Assembly (NCBI RefSeq): GCF_003112775.1
Contig: NZ_BFCH01000007.1
Span: forward strand, 4,900-68,899
DNA from: Mycobacterium montefiorense
GTDB taxonomy: Bacteria; Actinomycetota; Actinomycetes; Mycobacteriales; Mycobacteriaceae
DNA: 64,000 nt
Reading direction: 5' to 3'
The notes below the pieces were generated by a model. That model was not told the origin of the DNA, ran no database searches, and saw nothing but the letters and a program-made list of their open reading frames with translations. The translations under genes and the position numbers were made by a program. Below are positions 11,401 to 22,223 of the stretch, piece after piece (positions within the stretch are counted from its first letter, which is position 1; every line of letters begins with the position of its first letter).

Positions 11401-13866
11401 ATGCTCACCCTCGACGGCCACACCCAGGTGACGACGCAATTGACCCGCGGCGCCGACGACAAGACCCGCATCGAGATCTATTCCCGCACCCCCGCCGGCT
11501 GGTGCCGGCACGCGACCGCCAGGGCCGCGGTGTCGCCGCCCGACGGCACCCTCGAGCGACGGACACCCGGCCCCCGCGACGGCCAGACCGCGGTATCACC
11601 GGCCGACCTGTACGCAGTCCTGCGGATGACCGGCCAGAATCACGGCCCGGCGTTCGCGGCACTGACCCAGATCAACCGGCAGCCGGACGGCTCGGTAGAA
11701 ACCCAGATCACCCTGCCCGAAGGGGCGCCCAGGCATCCGGGTTACCGAATCCACCCCGTCATGCTCGATGCCGCCCTGCAAGGCCTGGCGGCGGCGATAC
11801 CCGACGAGGAAGCCGCCGCGACCGCGGGTTCGGCCGAAATCAGCTACCTTCCAGTCTCTTTCGAGTTACTCCGGGTGTACGGCAATCCCGGCCGGCACGC
11901 CCACTGCCGGGCCCGGCTGATGAACCTCGACGAGGGCGGCGCCGGAAAGCTCGGCAAGCTCACCTTGACCGACGACGCCGGAAACGTGACCGCCGAAATC
12001 AACGATCTGTACCTGCGCCGCGTCGAACGACGCAGCGCGCCATTGCCGCTGGCGCAGAAGGTCTTCGACACCAGCTGGGTGGAAGCGCCGATCGCGGCTG
12101 CGGGCCCCTCCGATGCTCCTGGCAGTTGGCTGGTACTCACCGACGCCGGCTCCAAGGCCGAGAAATTCGTCGAGCAGTGGCGCTCACCGGCACGCCGGGT
12201 GATCACCGCCGATCTCGGCGATGAGGCCGCGATGCTCACCGCATTCGCGGAAACGGCAGGCGATCCCGAGCGCCCGCCCGTCGGCGTGGTCGCGTTCATC
12301 GGCGACGGCTCCGACGATGCCGGCATCACCGCCGCCGGGCTCAACCGGGCCCGGGATTCGGTGTGGGCGATCTCGACGGTGGTGCGGGCGATCCTCGGCG
12401 GCTGGCACGGCCGGTCACCGCGGCTGTGGCTGGTCACCCCGGGCGGTCTCGCCGTCCGCGACGAGCCGGGCCGCCCGGCGATCGGCGCGCTGCGGGGTCT
12501 GGTGCGGGTGCTGGCCTACGAACATCCCGACCTGCACACCACGCTCGTCGACCTGGACACCACCCGGGACCCGGTGTCCGCGTTGATAGCCGAACTCGAA
12601 TCACAGCATTCCGCAGCTAATTTCGACGACGTCGTCGCCTGGCGGGACGGACAGCGGTACGTCGAGCGGCTGGGCCGTGCGACCTTGGGCGAGCCGGTGC
12701 GCGACGCGGTCGTCGAGTCGGGCGCGTCCTACATCGTCACCGGTGGCCTCGGCGGTCTCGGCCTGGTTTTCGCGCGCTGGCTGGTCGAGAGCGGCGCGGG
12801 CCGGGTGGTGCTCAACGGGCGCAGCGAACCCTCCGACGACGCACGCAAGGTGCTGGCCGAATTGGAAAGCCGCGCCGAGGTCGCGGTGGTGTGCGGCGAT
12901 ATCGCCGCTGCCGGCGTCGCCGAACGCCTGGTCGCGGCTGCCGAGGACCAGAATCGCCGGCTGGCCGGCATCGTGCACGGCGCCGCGGTGATCGACGACA
13001 GTCTGGTGTTGTCGATGAGCAAGGAGAGCCTGCAGCGAGTGTGGGCTCCTAAAGCCGCTGGCGCGCTGCGGATGCACCAGGCCAGCGTCGGTCGTGAGCT
13101 CGACTGGTGGGTGGGTTTCTCCACCACCGCCTCGTTGCTCGGCTCGGCCGGGCAGGGCGCATACGCGTGCGCAAGCGCATGGCTCGATGCGCTGGTTGCC
13201 TGGCGCCACGCGGCCGGAATGCCGGCGGCGGTGATCAATTGGGGACCGTGGTCGGAAGTGGGTGTCGCGCAGTCTCTGGTCGGCAGCCCGCTTGACCCCA
13301 TCAGTCCGGCGGAGGGCATCGCGGCCATGGACGCGTTGCTGGCCACCGACCGTAGCCACACCGGCGTCACCCGGCTGCGTGCCGACCGCGCGATGCTCGC
13401 GTTCCCCGAAATCCGCAACCTCGGCTATTTCACCAGCGTGGTCTCCGAACTGGACATCGCCGGCGACGGCGGCGACTGGTCCGGACCCCAGGCGCTGCGC
13501 GAGCTCGATCCGGCCGAGGCCCGGGAAGTGGTGCGAGAACGCCTGTGCGGACGCATCGCGGGGGTGATGGGGTATTCCGATCGGTCGGCCGTCGACACCG
13601 GGGTGCCGCTGACCGAACTCGGTATGGATTCTTTGATGGCAGTGCGGATCCGCAACACCACACGTGCGGATTTCGGCATCGAGCCACCGGTGGCAATGAT
13701 CCTGCAAGGTGCATCGCTGCAAGACCTCACGGTCGAAGTGATCCGCCAGCTCGGCCTCGCCGAGCCTGAACAAAACCTCGATCGAGGTAACGCGGTTCGC
13801 GACCGAGCACAACAGCGCGCCGCGGCGCGCCAAGGAGCCGCGATGCGGCGGAAGCGAGGACAGTAA
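8455..13866 (+). CDS. ppsD: Phthiocerol polyketide synthase PpsD (KS-AT-DH-KR-ACP)
   Basis: An 1803-residue PKS module (about 1827 in M. tuberculosis). Domains in order: KS with Cys207; AT with Ser647 (GHSMGE) and a VASH motif, the form usually linked to methylmalonyl-CoA, which would supply the C4 methyl branch of phthiocerol; DH with canonical HxxxGxxxxP at His941 and Asp1105; KR with GGLGGLG near 1427 and Tyr1570; ACP with Ser1726 (GMDSL). There is no enoyl reductase between DH and KR. In M. tuberculosis that step is done in trans by Rv2953, and a matching gene is present at 38053-39306. The KR has YACAS where YAAAN is usual, so the last motif Asn is Ser. ATG at 8455 follows the ppsC stop with no gap. 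Confidence 0.96.
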   Translation: MTSLAERAAQMSPKAREVLARELVRAGTTFPTDVAEPVAVVGIGCRLPGSVTGPDSFWQLLMDGRDAVDVVPADRWDADAFYDPDPQTPGRMTTKWGGFVDDVAGFDADFFGITPREAEAMDPQQRILLEVAWEALEHAGLPPDSLSGTRTAAIMGLSAWDYTIVNLERRAEIDAYMSTGNPHSAAVGRISYLLGLRGPAVAVDTACSSSLVALHLACQNLRLRESDVALAGGVQLMLSPFTSIALSKWSALSPTGRCKTFDALADGFVRSEGCGVVVLKRLADATRDGDRVLAVIRGSAINQDGRSNGMTAPNAAAQRDVISTALRLADSTADRVNYIETHGTGTILGDPIEFEALSATYGRGDGKCALGSVKTNIGHLEAAAGITGFIKATLAVSRGQIPPNLHFTRWNPAIDPSSTRLFVPTEATAWPDGVRRAAVSSFGLSGTNAHVVIEQAPESIPANGSGPRLSTLVLSGKTSQRTASLAAGLADWMEGPGAAAPLADVAHTLNHHRSRHPKAAVVVARDHTDAIAGLRALAAGRPVPGVLECRDGFTGPGTVFVYSGQGSQWVGMGRRLLADEPAFAAAIDELEPDFVAQAGFSLRQTLADGVEVVGIDRIQPVLVGIQLALTALWRSYGVTPDAVVGHSMGEVSAAVVAGALTPADGLRVIATRSRLMAQLSGQGAMALLELDADAAAELIADYPQVTLAVHASPRQSVIAGPPESVDAVIEAVAAQNRLARRIDVDVASHHPIIDPVLPQLRSALADLAPQPMTIPMISTTSEQPQTVLDAEYWAANLRNPVRFHQAITTAAARYHTFIEVSPHPVLTYAIDDTLSDSENRAQLTAVGTLQRDTDDTVTFHTQLAAVGKLPEIDTTRRLADIPVTPWQHTPFWVADRSASYPGPDSVDAHPLLGMHVEVPSSQDHVWQADVGTDVSPWLADHKVFGQAVMPAAGFAEIALAAASEAFGLPVDALAINQLEVEQMLTLDGHTQVTTQLTRGADDKTRIEIYSRTPAGWCRHATARAAVSPPDGTLERRTPGPRDGQTAVSPADLYAVLRMTGQNHGPAFAALTQINRQPDGSVETQITLPEGAPRHPGYRIHPVMLDAALQGLAAAIPDEEAAATAGSAEISYLPVSFELLRVYGNPGRHAHCRARLMNLDEGGAGKLGKLTLTDDAGNVTAEINDLYLRRVERRSAPLPLAQKVFDTSWVEAPIAAAGPSDAPGSWLVLTDAGSKAEKFVEQWRSPARRVITADLGDEAAMLTAFAETAGDPERPPVGVVAFIGDGSDDAGITAAGLNRARDSVWAISTVVRAILGGWHGRSPRLWLVTPGGLAVRDEPGRPAIGALRGLVRVLAYEHPDLHTTLVDLDTTRDPVSALIAELESQHSAANFDDVVAWRDGQRYVERLGRATLGEPVRDAVVESGASYIVTGGLGGLGLVFARWLVESGAGRVVLNGRSEPSDDARKVLAELESRAEVAVVCGDIAAAGVAERLVAAAEDQNRRLAGIVHGAAVIDDSLVLSMSKESLQRVWAPKAAGALRMHQASVGRELDWWVGFSTTASLLGSAGQGAYACASAWLDALVAWRHAAGMPAAVINWGPWSEVGVAQSLVGSPLDPISPAEGIAAMDALLATDRSHTGVTRLRADRAMLAFPEIRNLGYFTSVVSELDIAGDGGDWSGPQALRELDPAEAREVVRERLCGRIAGVMGYSDRSAVDTGVPLTELGMDSLMAVRIRNTTRADFGIEPPVAMILQGASLQDLTVEVIRQLGLAEPEQNLDRGNAVRDRAQQRAAARQGAAMRRKRGQ

Positions 13867-13868
13867 GC

Positions 13869-16800
13869 ATGAGCACGCAGGAAGAGGGATTGCCGGACAC
13901 CGCAATTGCGGTGGTCGGCATGGCCGGAAGATTCCCCGGCGCCAACAGTGTGTCGGCGTTCTGGGACAACCTCGCGCGCGGCGAAGAGTCGATCAGCACA
14001 CTGTCCGAAGACGAACTGCGGGCCGCCGGGGTCGGCGACGAGGTGCTGGCGAACCCGGCGTATGTGCGCCGCGCACCGATCGTCGACGGTATCGACGAGT
14101 TCGACGCCGAATTCTTCGGCTTCCCACCGCAATTCGCCCGGACGCTGGATCCCCAGCATCGGTTGTTCCTGCAATGCGCATGGCACGCCTTCGAAGATGC
14201 CGGCTGCGACCCAGCCCTGTTCGACGGGTCCATCGGCGTCTACGGAACCTGCTCCCCCAGCGGCTACCTGCTGCACAACCTGTCGTCACACCACGGTCAA
14301 AACGCGTTCATGGGAACAGGACTCAACTTCGAGCAGTTCAACCTGTTCCTGCAGAACGACAAGGACTTCCTGGCGATGCGGGTATCTCACCAGTTCAACC
14401 TCCGCGGCCCGAGCCTCACCGTGCAGACAGCGTGCTCGTCGTCGTTGGTCGCGGTCCACCTGGCCTGCCAGAGCCTGCTATCCGGCGAGTGCGACATGGC
14501 GCTGGCCGGCGGGGTCTCGCTGTCGGTGCCGCACCATGTCGGCTACTGGAACTCGCCGGGATCGATGGTCTCGGCCGTCGGCCACTGCCGTCCCTTCGAC
14601 GTGCGCGCCGACGGTACGGTGTTCGGCAGCGGTGTCGCGATGGTTGCCCTCAAGCCACTGCAGGCAGCGCGCGACGCCGGGGATCGCATCCACGCCGTGA
14701 TCCGCGGATCGGCGATCAACAACGACGGATCGGCGAAAATGGGCTATGCGGCGCCGAATCCGGCCGCCCAGGCCGACGTTATCGCCGAAGCCCACGCGGT
14801 GGCGGGCGTCGACGCCTCGACCGTGAGCTACGTCGAGACGCACGGGACCGGCACGCCGCTGGGCGACCCGATCGAAGTCCAGGGACTGCGCAACGCGTTC
14901 GCCGTGTCCGACACACCCAGACCCGGACCATGTGTTCTCGGGTCGGTCAAGTCGAACATCGGCCACCTCGAGGTGGCCGCCGGTGTGGTCGGCATGATCA
15001 AAACGATTCTGTGCCTGAAGAACAAGGCGATTCCCGCGACTCTGCACTACACCAGCCCCAACCCTGAACTGCGCCTGGACGAGACGCCGTTCACTGTGCA
15101 GAGCAGCTACGCCGCGTGGGAATCCGATGGAGTGCGCCGGGCCGGGGTCAGCTCGTTCGGTGTGGGCGGCACCAACGCGCACGTCGTCTTGGAAGAGGCG
15201 CCGCCGGTTGCGGTGCAGGCCGAGTCGACCAATCCGCAAGTACTGCTGCTGTCGGCACGCACCGCGGCGGCGCTGGGAGAATCGCGGGCCACCCTGGCCG
15301 CCGCACTGACCGCGCCGGACGGCCCGGACCTGTCCGACGTCGCATTCACCCTCGCCGGTCGCCGCAAGCATCCCGTCACCATGGCAGCCGTCGTGCACGA
15401 CCGCGAGCACGCCGCCACGGTGTTGCGGGCGGCTGAGCACGACAACGTCTTCGTCGGGGAATCCGTCGGCGACAATGCCGAATCGAATTCGGAGCACGTC
15501 GTTTTGATGTTCCCGGGCCAGGGAGCTCAGCACATCGGGATGGCCCGCGGGCTGTATGACACCGATCCCGTCTTCGCCGAACATTTCGACGCGTGCGTCG
15601 CGGGATTCCGCAGCGAGATGGAGATCGACCTGCACGCGGAGATATTCGGCGACGCCACAACGGATTTAGAACGCATCGACCGTTCCCAGCCCGCACTGTT
15701 CACGGTGGAGTACGCGCTGGCGCGGCTGGTCGAAAGCTTTGGCGTGCGCGCCGGGGCATACATCGGCTACAGCACCGGCGAATACATCGCCGCCACCCTG
15801 GCCGGGGTCTTCGACCTCGAGACGGCGATCAAGCTGGTGGCCCTGCGTGCCCGCCTGATGCATGAGTCCCCGCCGGGCTCCATGGTGGCCGTGGCGCTGG
15901 GTCCCGACGACATCGCCGAGTACCTGCGTCCCGGTGTCGAGCTGTCCGCGGTCAACGACCCGGGCAACTGCGTCGTCTCGGGGCCGAACGACGAGATCCG
16001 CGCGTTCACCCAACGCCTGCACGAGGCCGACATCACCGCCCGACGGGTGCGCGCCACACACGCATTCCATTCCAGCGCAATGGATGCCATGGCGGCGGAA
16101 TTTCAGCAGTTCCTGACTGGCGTCAAACTCGGCCGGCCGAACACACCGCTGCTGTCCAATCTCACCGGGACCTGGATGTCGGATGAACAGATCACCGATC
16201 CGGCCAGTTGGGCCCGGCAGATCAGCTCCACGATCCGCTTCGCCGACGAACTCGACGTGCTGCTGAGCGATCCGGACCGGATCCTTGTCGAGGTGGGCCC
16301 AGGCGGCAGCCTGACGGGTTCGGCGATGCGGCACCCGAAGTGGTCGGGCGGGCACCGGGCGATTCGCCTGATGCGGCACCCGATTCAAAATGTCGACGAC
16401 AGGGACACCTTCCTGCTGGGCCTCGGCCAATTGTGGTCGGCGGGCGTGCCGGTCGACTGGACACCGGCAACCGGACCCAAGCAGCACATCATCTCCGTGC
16501 CCGGTTATCCCTTTGCCCACGAACGGCATTGGATTGATGCTAAGCCGGTCAACTGGGCCGACCGGACCGCCGAGGACACGGTGGCGGCAGCATCCACAAA
16601 TGGCTCGGCCGTCCACGCCGACGTCGCCGCCAACGGGCAATCGCAAACCGAGGCGGTATTGCGTCAGATCTGGATGCAGTGCCTGGGACTGAACTCCATC
16701 GGGCGCACCGACAACTTCTTCGACCTCGGGGGCGACTCCCTGATCGCGATCGGCATCGCGACCAACGCCAGCAACGCGGGCCTGGACGTCAGCCCGCAGG

Positions 16801-18293
16801 ACCTCTACGGAAACCCGACGCTGGTAGCCCTGGCCGCGCATGTCGATTCGAAGTATGCGGCCGGCGGCTTGGCGAAACCGGCTGAGGCCAGCTCTCATCC
16901 GACCATTCCACCGAATGTCGCGCACTTCCTCGATCACGGAGTGCAGGAGGCGGGACGCTGGCGGGTGCCGCTGATCCTGCGTCTCGACGCAGCAGTCGGC
17001 GTGGACGACGTCCGGTCCGTGCTCACCGCGTTGACCAACCACCACGACGCATTGCGCGTGCGGCTCGTCGAACGCGCCGGAGTCTGGGAGCAACACATCG
17101 CTGCGCCAGACGAATTCGACGCACTGTCCTCGCGTTCGCTTCCGGACAGCCCGGAAACTGGGGGGGCATCGGAATCCGCAGCGCAACGGGCAGCGGTGCT
17201 CGACATCGCCGCCAAGCTGACCACCGCGGGTGACCTGGCCGCGCCGTTGACGGCCGTCTACGTCTCGGATTCCCACGGTGCGTGCTACCTGGCACTGTCG
17301 CTGCACGAGATTGTCGCCGACACCACGTCGCGGGAAATCCTGATCGCCGATATCTTTACGGCATTCACGCAACGCCTTGCCGGCGAGGACATCTCGCTGC
17401 CGGCGAACACCACCTCGTGGCGGGACTGGTCGCAGCGTTGCGCGGCTCTCGCGACGCATCCGGCGGTGCTCGACACTCGCGAATTCTGGCTGGAGAGCTC
17501 GAAGGTGGCCACGCTGCGGCCGGCGAACACGGAGGTCACCGAGCCGCCGCACGGCGATGACCTCAAGAAGGTGCCATCGACGCTGACCGTCGAGCAGACA
17601 TCGGAGGTCGACGACGCGCGCCGGGTGCTCGGGTGGTCGGTCGAGGAGATCCTGCTCGCCGCGCTGAGTCAAACCATCGCCGCAACAATGGGCTCCGGTG
17701 TCCTCGCCATCGACCTGGAAGGGCCGGGCCGCTCGGTGCTGCGCCCGGATGTCGACCTGCGCAGAACCATCGGGCAGTTCACCACGATCTACCCGATCGC
17801 GCTCGGGTGCACCAGCGACACTGCGGCAACCGAACTGCTGGAAGCCGTGCGGGACACGCTCAAATCCGTTCCGCATTACGGCATCGGCTACGGGCTGCTG
17901 CGGCACCTATATGCGCCCACCGCGCGGCAGCTCTGCGCCGCGGGCTCGGCGGACCTGCACTTCCGGTACGCCGGCGCGATCCCCGAGTTACCGCCCATCG
18001 ATGCCGCGGTGCAATTCGACTCCGACGTAGCGATGCCGGTGCGCGACACGATTCCGGGCCTCGGCCATGCCATCGAGTTCCGGGTGTACAGGCACTCCGG
18101 GATGCTGCATCTGGATTGGTGGTATGACGCTCGCCGGGTGCAGGGCGCGCAGGCCGAGGCGCTGGCGCAGCGTTTCCCGATCGCGCTGCGCGAGTTGATC
18201 CAGGATGCGATCACCGCGGTCGGTGACGACGGCGAGATAGGTCAGCCCGTCGAGCTGGCCCTGGTGGATTTGTCGGCGCTTGACGCGGGTTGA
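13869..18293 (+). CDS. ppsE: Phthiocerol polyketide synthase PpsE (KS-AT-ACP-condensation-like)
   Basis: A 1474-residue terminal module (about 1488 in M. tuberculosis). KS active Cys189 lies in QTACSSS. The AT nucleophile is Ser635 in GYSTGE, where most ATs have GHSxGE, and the specificity motif is HAFH. The ACP serine is Ser957 in GGDSL. From about residue 1010 to the end is a condensation-like domain with His1146 and Asp1151 in HEIVAD. There are no reductive domains. PpsE performs the last extension; release involves its C-terminal region and partner proteins, and PapA5 then esterifies the diol. The start is two bases after the ppsD stop. The GYS/HAFH combination differs from PpsC and PpsD, in line with PpsE belonging to a different AT subgroup. 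Confidence 0.95.
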   Translation: MSTQEEGLPDTAIAVVGMAGRFPGANSVSAFWDNLARGEESISTLSEDELRAAGVGDEVLANPAYVRRAPIVDGIDEFDAEFFGFPPQFARTLDPQHRLFLQCAWHAFEDAGCDPALFDGSIGVYGTCSPSGYLLHNLSSHHGQNAFMGTGLNFEQFNLFLQNDKDFLAMRVSHQFNLRGPSLTVQTACSSSLVAVHLACQSLLSGECDMALAGGVSLSVPHHVGYWNSPGSMVSAVGHCRPFDVRADGTVFGSGVAMVALKPLQAARDAGDRIHAVIRGSAINNDGSAKMGYAAPNPAAQADVIAEAHAVAGVDASTVSYVETHGTGTPLGDPIEVQGLRNAFAVSDTPRPGPCVLGSVKSNIGHLEVAAGVVGMIKTILCLKNKAIPATLHYTSPNPELRLDETPFTVQSSYAAWESDGVRRAGVSSFGVGGTNAHVVLEEAPPVAVQAESTNPQVLLLSARTAAALGESRATLAAALTAPDGPDLSDVAFTLAGRRKHPVTMAAVVHDREHAATVLRAAEHDNVFVGESVGDNAESNSEHVVLMFPGQGAQHIGMARGLYDTDPVFAEHFDACVAGFRSEMEIDLHAEIFGDATTDLERIDRSQPALFTVEYALARLVESFGVRAGAYIGYSTGEYIAATLAGVFDLETAIKLVALRARLMHESPPGSMVAVALGPDDIAEYLRPGVELSAVNDPGNCVVSGPNDEIRAFTQRLHEADITARRVRATHAFHSSAMDAMAAEFQQFLTGVKLGRPNTPLLSNLTGTWMSDEQITDPASWARQISSTIRFADELDVLLSDPDRILVEVGPGGSLTGSAMRHPKWSGGHRAIRLMRHPIQNVDDRDTFLLGLGQLWSAGVPVDWTPATGPKQHIISVPGYPFAHERHWIDAKPVNWADRTAEDTVAAASTNGSAVHADVAANGQSQTEAVLRQIWMQCLGLNSIGRTDNFFDLGGDSLIAIGIATNASNAGLDVSPQDLYGNPTLVALAAHVDSKYAAGGLAKPAEASSHPTIPPNVAHFLDHGVQEAGRWRVPLILRLDAAVGVDDVRSVLTALTNHHDALRVRLVERAGVWEQHIAAPDEFDALSSRSLPDSPETGGASESAAQRAAVLDIAAKLTTAGDLAAPLTAVYVSDSHGACYLALSLHEIVADTTSREILIADIFTAFTQRLAGEDISLPANTTSWRDWSQRCAALATHPAVLDTREFWLESSKVATLRPANTEVTEPPHGDDLKKVPSTLTVEQTSEVDDARRVLGWSVEEILLAALSQTIAATMGSGVLAIDLEGPGRSVLRPDVDLRRTIGQFTTIYPIALGCTSDTAATELLEAVRDTLKSVPHYGIGYGLLRHLYAPTARQLCAAGSADLHFRYAGAIPELPPIDAAVQFDSDVAMPVRDTIPGLGHAIEFRVYRHSGMLHLDWWYDARRVQGAQAEALAQRFPIALRELIQDAITAVGDDGEIGQPVELALVDLSALDAG

Positions 18294-18303
18294 GGGGAAC
18301 TGA

Positions 18304-19305
18304 GTGGTTAACGCGCATAAGGACTTTGAGAAGGCCGTCATCGTCGACAAGGTTCGCAAGACCTTCGGCGAGTTTGTGGCCTTAGCAGAGGTCAGCTTTG
18401 AAGTCGGTCGCGGTGAGGTGCTCGGCCTGCTCGGTCCGAACGGGGCCGGCAAGACCACGCTGGTGGACATCCTGTCCACCCTGAGCCGGCCGGACGGCGG
18501 CCGTGCGGTGGTCGCCGGCTATGACGTCGTGTCCGAGCCGGCCGGGGTGCGCCGCTCGATCATGCTCACCGGCCAGCAAGTGGCGATCGACGACATGCTC
18601 ACCGGCAGCGAAAACCTGGTGATGTTCGGTCAGCTGTTCGGATTGCGTAAGTCGGCCGCCCACGCCCGCGCCAAGGAGCTGATCGACGAATTCGATCTGG
18701 CATACGCCGCCGACCGGCGCGTGAAAACCTACTCGGGCGGTATGCGCCGACGCATCGATATCGCCTGCGGTTTGGTGGTCCGGCCTCAGGTGGTCTTTCT
18801 CGACGAACCCACCACCGGGCTGGATCCACGTAGCAGGCAAAGCATTTGGGACCTGGTCAGCAAGTTCAAGGGTCTGGGTATCGCCACACTGCTCACCACA
18901 CAGTATCTCGAGGAAGCCGACGCGCTGGCCGATCGGATCGTGGTGATCGACCACGGACGCGTCATCGCGCAGGGAACGGCCGATCAGCTCAAGGAGCGCA
19001 CCGGCGGCAGTTACTGCGAAATCGTGCCGCGCAATCTCAAGGATCTGGCCACGATCGCCAACACGCTCGGCTCGCTGGTGCCCGACAAGATCCGAGCCGC
19101 TTTGACACCCGAGTCGGATCGCATCGCGATACCGGCGCCCGATGGCGCCAACACGCTGATCGAGGCCGTCGGCCGGCTGGCCGCGGCCAACATCGACGTG
19201 GCCGACGTGGCGCTGCGGCGCCCGTCACTCGACGACGTATTCCTCGCGCTGACAGACGAATCCCCCAGGCAGCGCACTCCCGTTGCGACACAGGCCGCCG
19301 GGTGA
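18304..19305 (+). CDS. drrA: Daunorubicin-resistance-type ABC transporter ATP-binding protein DrrA
   Basis: A 333-residue ABC ATPase of the DrrA group that powers DIM export with DrrB and DrrC at the inner membrane. Walker A is GPNGAGKTT at residues 44-52, the ABC signature YSGGM is near residue 145, and Walker B (VVFLDEP) is near 166. The C-terminal 80 residues match the usual DrrA extension. GTG at 18304 is used, 10 bases after the ppsE stop and preceded by GAGGGGA. The stop overlaps the drrB GTG (GTGA), so the export genes are coupled to each other and to the pps operon. Confidence 0.95.
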   Translation: MVNAHKDFEKAVIVDKVRKTFGEFVALAEVSFEVGRGEVLGLLGPNGAGKTTLVDILSTLSRPDGGRAVVAGYDVVSEPAGVRRSIMLTGQQVAIDDMLTGSENLVMFGQLFGLRKSAAHARAKELIDEFDLAYAADRRVKTYSGGMRRRIDIACGLVVRPQVVFLDEPTTGLDPRSRQSIWDLVSKFKGLGIATLLTTQYLEEADALADRIVVIDHGRVIAQGTADQLKERTGGSYCEIVPRNLKDLATIANTLGSLVPDKIRAALTPESDRIAIPAPDGANTLIEAVGRLAAANIDVADVALRRPSLDDVFLALTDESPRQRTPVATQAAG

Positions 19306-20117
19306 CCGCCTCAACCACCACCGAGCGCCACCTCTCACCGCTCGCACAATGGTGGGTACTCACCAAGCGCTTCATCGCACCGACCCTGCGCAACGGTGAG
19401 CTGATCGTGACGATCGCGTCCTCGGTGGTCTTCACGGCCGGCTTCTACATCCCGTTGCATCAGGTGATGGGTACCGCGACCAAAACGCTGTGCAGCAGCT
19501 ACGCGCAATACGTGATGCCGTTGATCGCCTTGCAGGCCATCACATTCGCCGCGATGTCGACGGCTTTTCGGGCGGCGACGGATTCGGTGAAGGGCATCAA
19601 TCGGCGATTCAGATCGATGCCGATGGCTCCGTTCGCACCGGTGGGTGCCCGCATCTCCGCCGCGGTGTACCGGTGCACGATCTCGGTGGCCGTGGCGGTG
19701 GTCTGCGGCTACGTGATCGGATTCCGGTTCCACCACTCGGTGGCGTACACCATCGCGTTCGTCGGGTTAGTGGTCGCGATCGGGTCGGTGCTGTCATTCG
19801 GTGCGGACCTGATCGGCACCGGCAGCCGCAACCCGGAGGCGATGACGCCGTTGCTGATCTTGCCGCCGCTGATCTTCGGGCTGCTGTCCACCGGAGTTCA
19901 ACCGGCCCAACAATTTCCGCACTGGATCCAGCCCATTGTGCGCAACCAGCCGGTGTCGCAGTTCGTGACCGCGCTGCGCGCCCTGGCCGGTGACGCCGCC
20001 CCGTACGGCACCCCGGTGACCTGGTCGGTGCTGGTGCCGACGCTGGCCTGGCTCTGCGGCTTGACCGCGTTCCTGATACCGACGTCAGTGATCGTTTTGT
20101 CGAGGCGGGCAAAATGA
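19302..20117 (+). CDS. drrB: ABC-2 type permease DrrB
   Basis: A 271-residue ABC-2 membrane protein with about six hydrophobic segments, the first being the stretch around IASSVVFTAGFYIPL. It forms the transmembrane part of the DrrABC exporter for DIM-type lipids. The frame is open well upstream of the start, but GTG at 19302 overlaps the drrA stop by four bases and gives the expected N-terminus before the WWVLTKRF motif that begins mycobacterial DrrB proteins. The 3' end overlaps drrC as ATGA. Confidence 0.92.
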   Translation: MTASTTTERHLSPLAQWWVLTKRFIAPTLRNGELIVTIASSVVFTAGFYIPLHQVMGTATKTLCSSYAQYVMPLIALQAITFAAMSTAFRAATDSVKGINRRFRSMPMAPFAPVGARISAAVYRCTISVAVAVVCGYVIGFRFHHSVAYTIAFVGLVVAIGSVLSFGADLIGTGSRNPEAMTPLLILPPLIFGLLSTGVQPAQQFPHWIQPIVRNQPVSQFVTALRALAGDAAPYGTPVTWSVLVPTLAWLCGLTAFLIPTSVIVLSRRAK

Positions 20118-20944
20118 CATTGGTGCACGAGCCCGCCACTGGTTTCGGTGCGCCCCACGGGCAGTACCACGAGAATTCGCTGCGGGCGCTGGTAGCCCAA
20201 ACCCGGGTCCAGACCCGGCGGATCCTGCTGGGGTGGGCACGCGACCTCACGGCGGTGATCGAGGCGCTGGTGTTGCCCATCCTTTTCCTGCTGACCCTGA
20301 ACATCATTCTGGGCAACGTCATTTCACAAGTCAGCGGTCACAGTGCGCTGTACGGCACGGTGCCGCTGAACGCACTCGCCGCCACGATCAACGGTGCCGT
20401 CGTCGGGGCGATCGGCCTGATCCGCGAGCGCAACGATGGCCTGCTGCGCCGCCTGTGGGTTGTTCCGGTGCACCGCGCGTCGGGTGTGCTCTCGCGGATC
20501 GTCGCTGAGACGGTTCGGATCATGATCACGACGCTGGTTGTGCTGGCCGTGGGAATGATCCTCGGATTCCGGTTCCACCAGGGCATTCTCGCGACCCTGA
20601 CCTGGTTCGTCATCCCGCTGATATTCGGGCTGGCCTTCGCCACCCTGATCACGATGGTTGCGCTGTACACGGCCAACAATTTTCTGCTCGAGACGGTCAC
20701 GCTGGTGCACATCCTCGCGGTCGTGTTCTCCACCGGGTTCTTGCCGATGGACCAATTTCCCAAGTGGATACAGCCGGTCGTCGCGCACCAGCCGATGAGC
20801 TACGCGATCGAAACGATGCGCGGACTGTCCATGGGCGGACCGGTGCGGTGGCCGATGATCGCCACACTGCTGTGGTCCGGCGGCATCGCCGTCGTGTGCA
20901 TCGTGCCAACGCTTTTGGGCTATCGACGGGCCAGCACATGTTGA
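20114..20944 (+). CDS. drrC: ABC-2 type permease DrrC
   Basis: A 276-residue second permease of the exporter, the same length as M. tuberculosis DrrC. It has about six membrane segments and the short GFLPMDQFPKWIQPV motif seen in ABC-2 drug/lipid exporters; DrrB has a parallel FPHWIQPI stretch, so the two are paralogues. In M. tuberculosis, loss of drrC prevents DIM from reaching the cell surface. Its start overlaps drrB by four bases, and papA5 begins 10 bases downstream. Confidence 0.94.
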   Translation: MTLVHEPATGFGAPHGQYHENSLRALVAQTRVQTRRILLGWARDLTAVIEALVLPILFLLTLNIILGNVISQVSGHSALYGTVPLNALAATINGAVVGAIGLIRERNDGLLRRLWVVPVHRASGVLSRIVAETVRIMITTLVVLAVGMILGFRFHQGILATLTWFVIPLIFGLAFATLITMVALYTANNFLLETVTLVHILAVVFSTGFLPMDQFPKWIQPVVAHQPMSYAIETMRGLSMGGPVRWPMIATLLWSGGIAVVCIVPTLLGYRRASTC

Positions 20945-20954
20945 ACAGGGGGGT

Positions 20955-22223
20955 ATGACGGTGTTTCCCGGATCCGTGATCCGAAAGTTGACGCGTAGCG
21001 AAGAGGTGTTCGCGGTCAACGAGACTTATTTCGCGTTCACCGCGCATGTCAACGGTCCCGTCGACATCGGCGCGATGTCGGACGCCTTCGACGCGTTGCT
21101 GGAATCCCACCCGGTATTCACCGGCCGGCTGGAGAAGACCGACGACGGCCGCTACCAGATCATCGCCGAAGACCTGATGCACCCGGGCATTTGGGTCGTC
21201 GACGACGATTCGGACGCCGCGCCGAAAACCGCGGGCATGCACCTGGATCAGCACCAAACGCTGCTGAATCTGCGGTGCAAGCGCAGCGGTGGACGCACCG
21301 AGATCACGCTGTACACCCATCACAGCCTGGCCGACGCCCACCATGCGTTCGGTCTCCTCGAAGAACTCTTCTCGCTCTACACCGACGTGGTCACCACCGG
21401 CGCCCCGGCTCCGAGAACTCCGCAACCCGCACCCGAGGCGCTGGAGCCGTTGCTCGAACAGCGTGGCGTGACCAAGCAACAGCGATCCGGGCTCGAAAAG
21501 CTGTTCAAGGCGCTGTTCGCTTACGACTTGCCGGCCCAGGAGAAGCCACCCGAGATGGCGGATCCGGATTCAATCCAACCGATTCCGATCGCCCGGATCC
21601 GGTTCTCCGAGGAAGAGACCGCCGAACTGGTGGAGTTCGGTTTGGCCAATCAGCTCAGCCTCAACTCCGTGGTGGCCGCGGCGATCCTGTTGGCGGAATG
21701 GGAACTGCGCAAGACCCCGCACATTCCGATTCCCTACATCTATCCGGTTGATCTGCGCTATCTGCTGTCGCCCCCGGTGAGTCTCACCGGCAGCACGCTG
21801 CCGCTGGGAGTGGCGACCTACCTGGCCGAGATCAGGCCGGACACCGACCTCGTCGAGCTGGCCCGCGGCATCGTGGATTCGTTCCGGACGGACCTGTCCG
21901 ACGGTGTGATTCAGCAATCCGCGCTGCATTTCAACCTGCAATACCAGGGCACGCCGGCGGGCCTGCCCCCGGTGGTGCTGTGCACCGACACCGGCACCAT
22001 CCCTGCGCTGCGCACACCGCCGGACATGGAACTCGACGACTTCGCGAGCGAACTATGGTTCCCGACCCGCGCCCCCGTGGACCTCTACAGCTGCGGAAGT
22101 TTCGCGGGCCGGCTGTTCATCGAGCACCATGCGCACCTGCCCGGGCGAGAAAAGCCGCTGGAGGCAATACATTCACTGCTCTGTTCACTGCTCGCCGAGG
22201 AGGACAGCTGGGTCGTGGAGTAA
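20955..22223 (+). CDS. papA5: Phthiocerol/phthiodiolone dimycocerosyl transferase PapA5
   Basis: A 422-residue acyltransferase of the condensation/BAHD-like superfamily, the same length as M. tuberculosis PapA5. It transfers mycocerosic acids from Mas to the hydroxyls of phthiocerol, giving DIM. The catalytic HxxxD is His123-Asp127 in HHSLAD; the residue after Asp is Ala rather than Gly. A second conserved area is LSLNSVVAAAILLAEWE near residue 235. ATG at 20955 follows the run CAGGGGGGT. It is the last gene of the plus-strand operon, and its TAA lies in the loop of a perfect stem-loop shared with convergent mas. Confidence 0.95.
   Translation: MTVFPGSVIRKLTRSEEVFAVNETYFAFTAHVNGPVDIGAMSDAFDALLESHPVFTGRLEKTDDGRYQIIAEDLMHPGIWVVDDDSDAAPKTAGMHLDQHQTLLNLRCKRSGGRTEITLYTHHSLADAHHAFGLLEELFSLYTDVVTTGAPAPRTPQPAPEALEPLLEQRGVTKQQRSGLEKLFKALFAYDLPAQEKPPEMADPDSIQPIPIARIRFSEEETAELVEFGLANQLSLNSVVAAAILLAEWELRKTPHIPIPYIYPVDLRYLLSPPVSLTGSTLPLGVATYLAEIRPDTDLVELARGIVDSFRTDLSDGVIQQSALHFNLQYQGTPAGLPPVVLCTDTGTIPALRTPPDMELDDFASELWFPTRAPVDLYSCGSFAGRLFIEHHAHLPGREKPLEAIHSLLCSLLAEEDSWVVE

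Noticed and set aside
15666..17906. A 746-codon minus-strand frame inside ppsE
   Set aside because: It is a frame shadow of ppsE with no recognisable domain, no ribosome site and biased composition.
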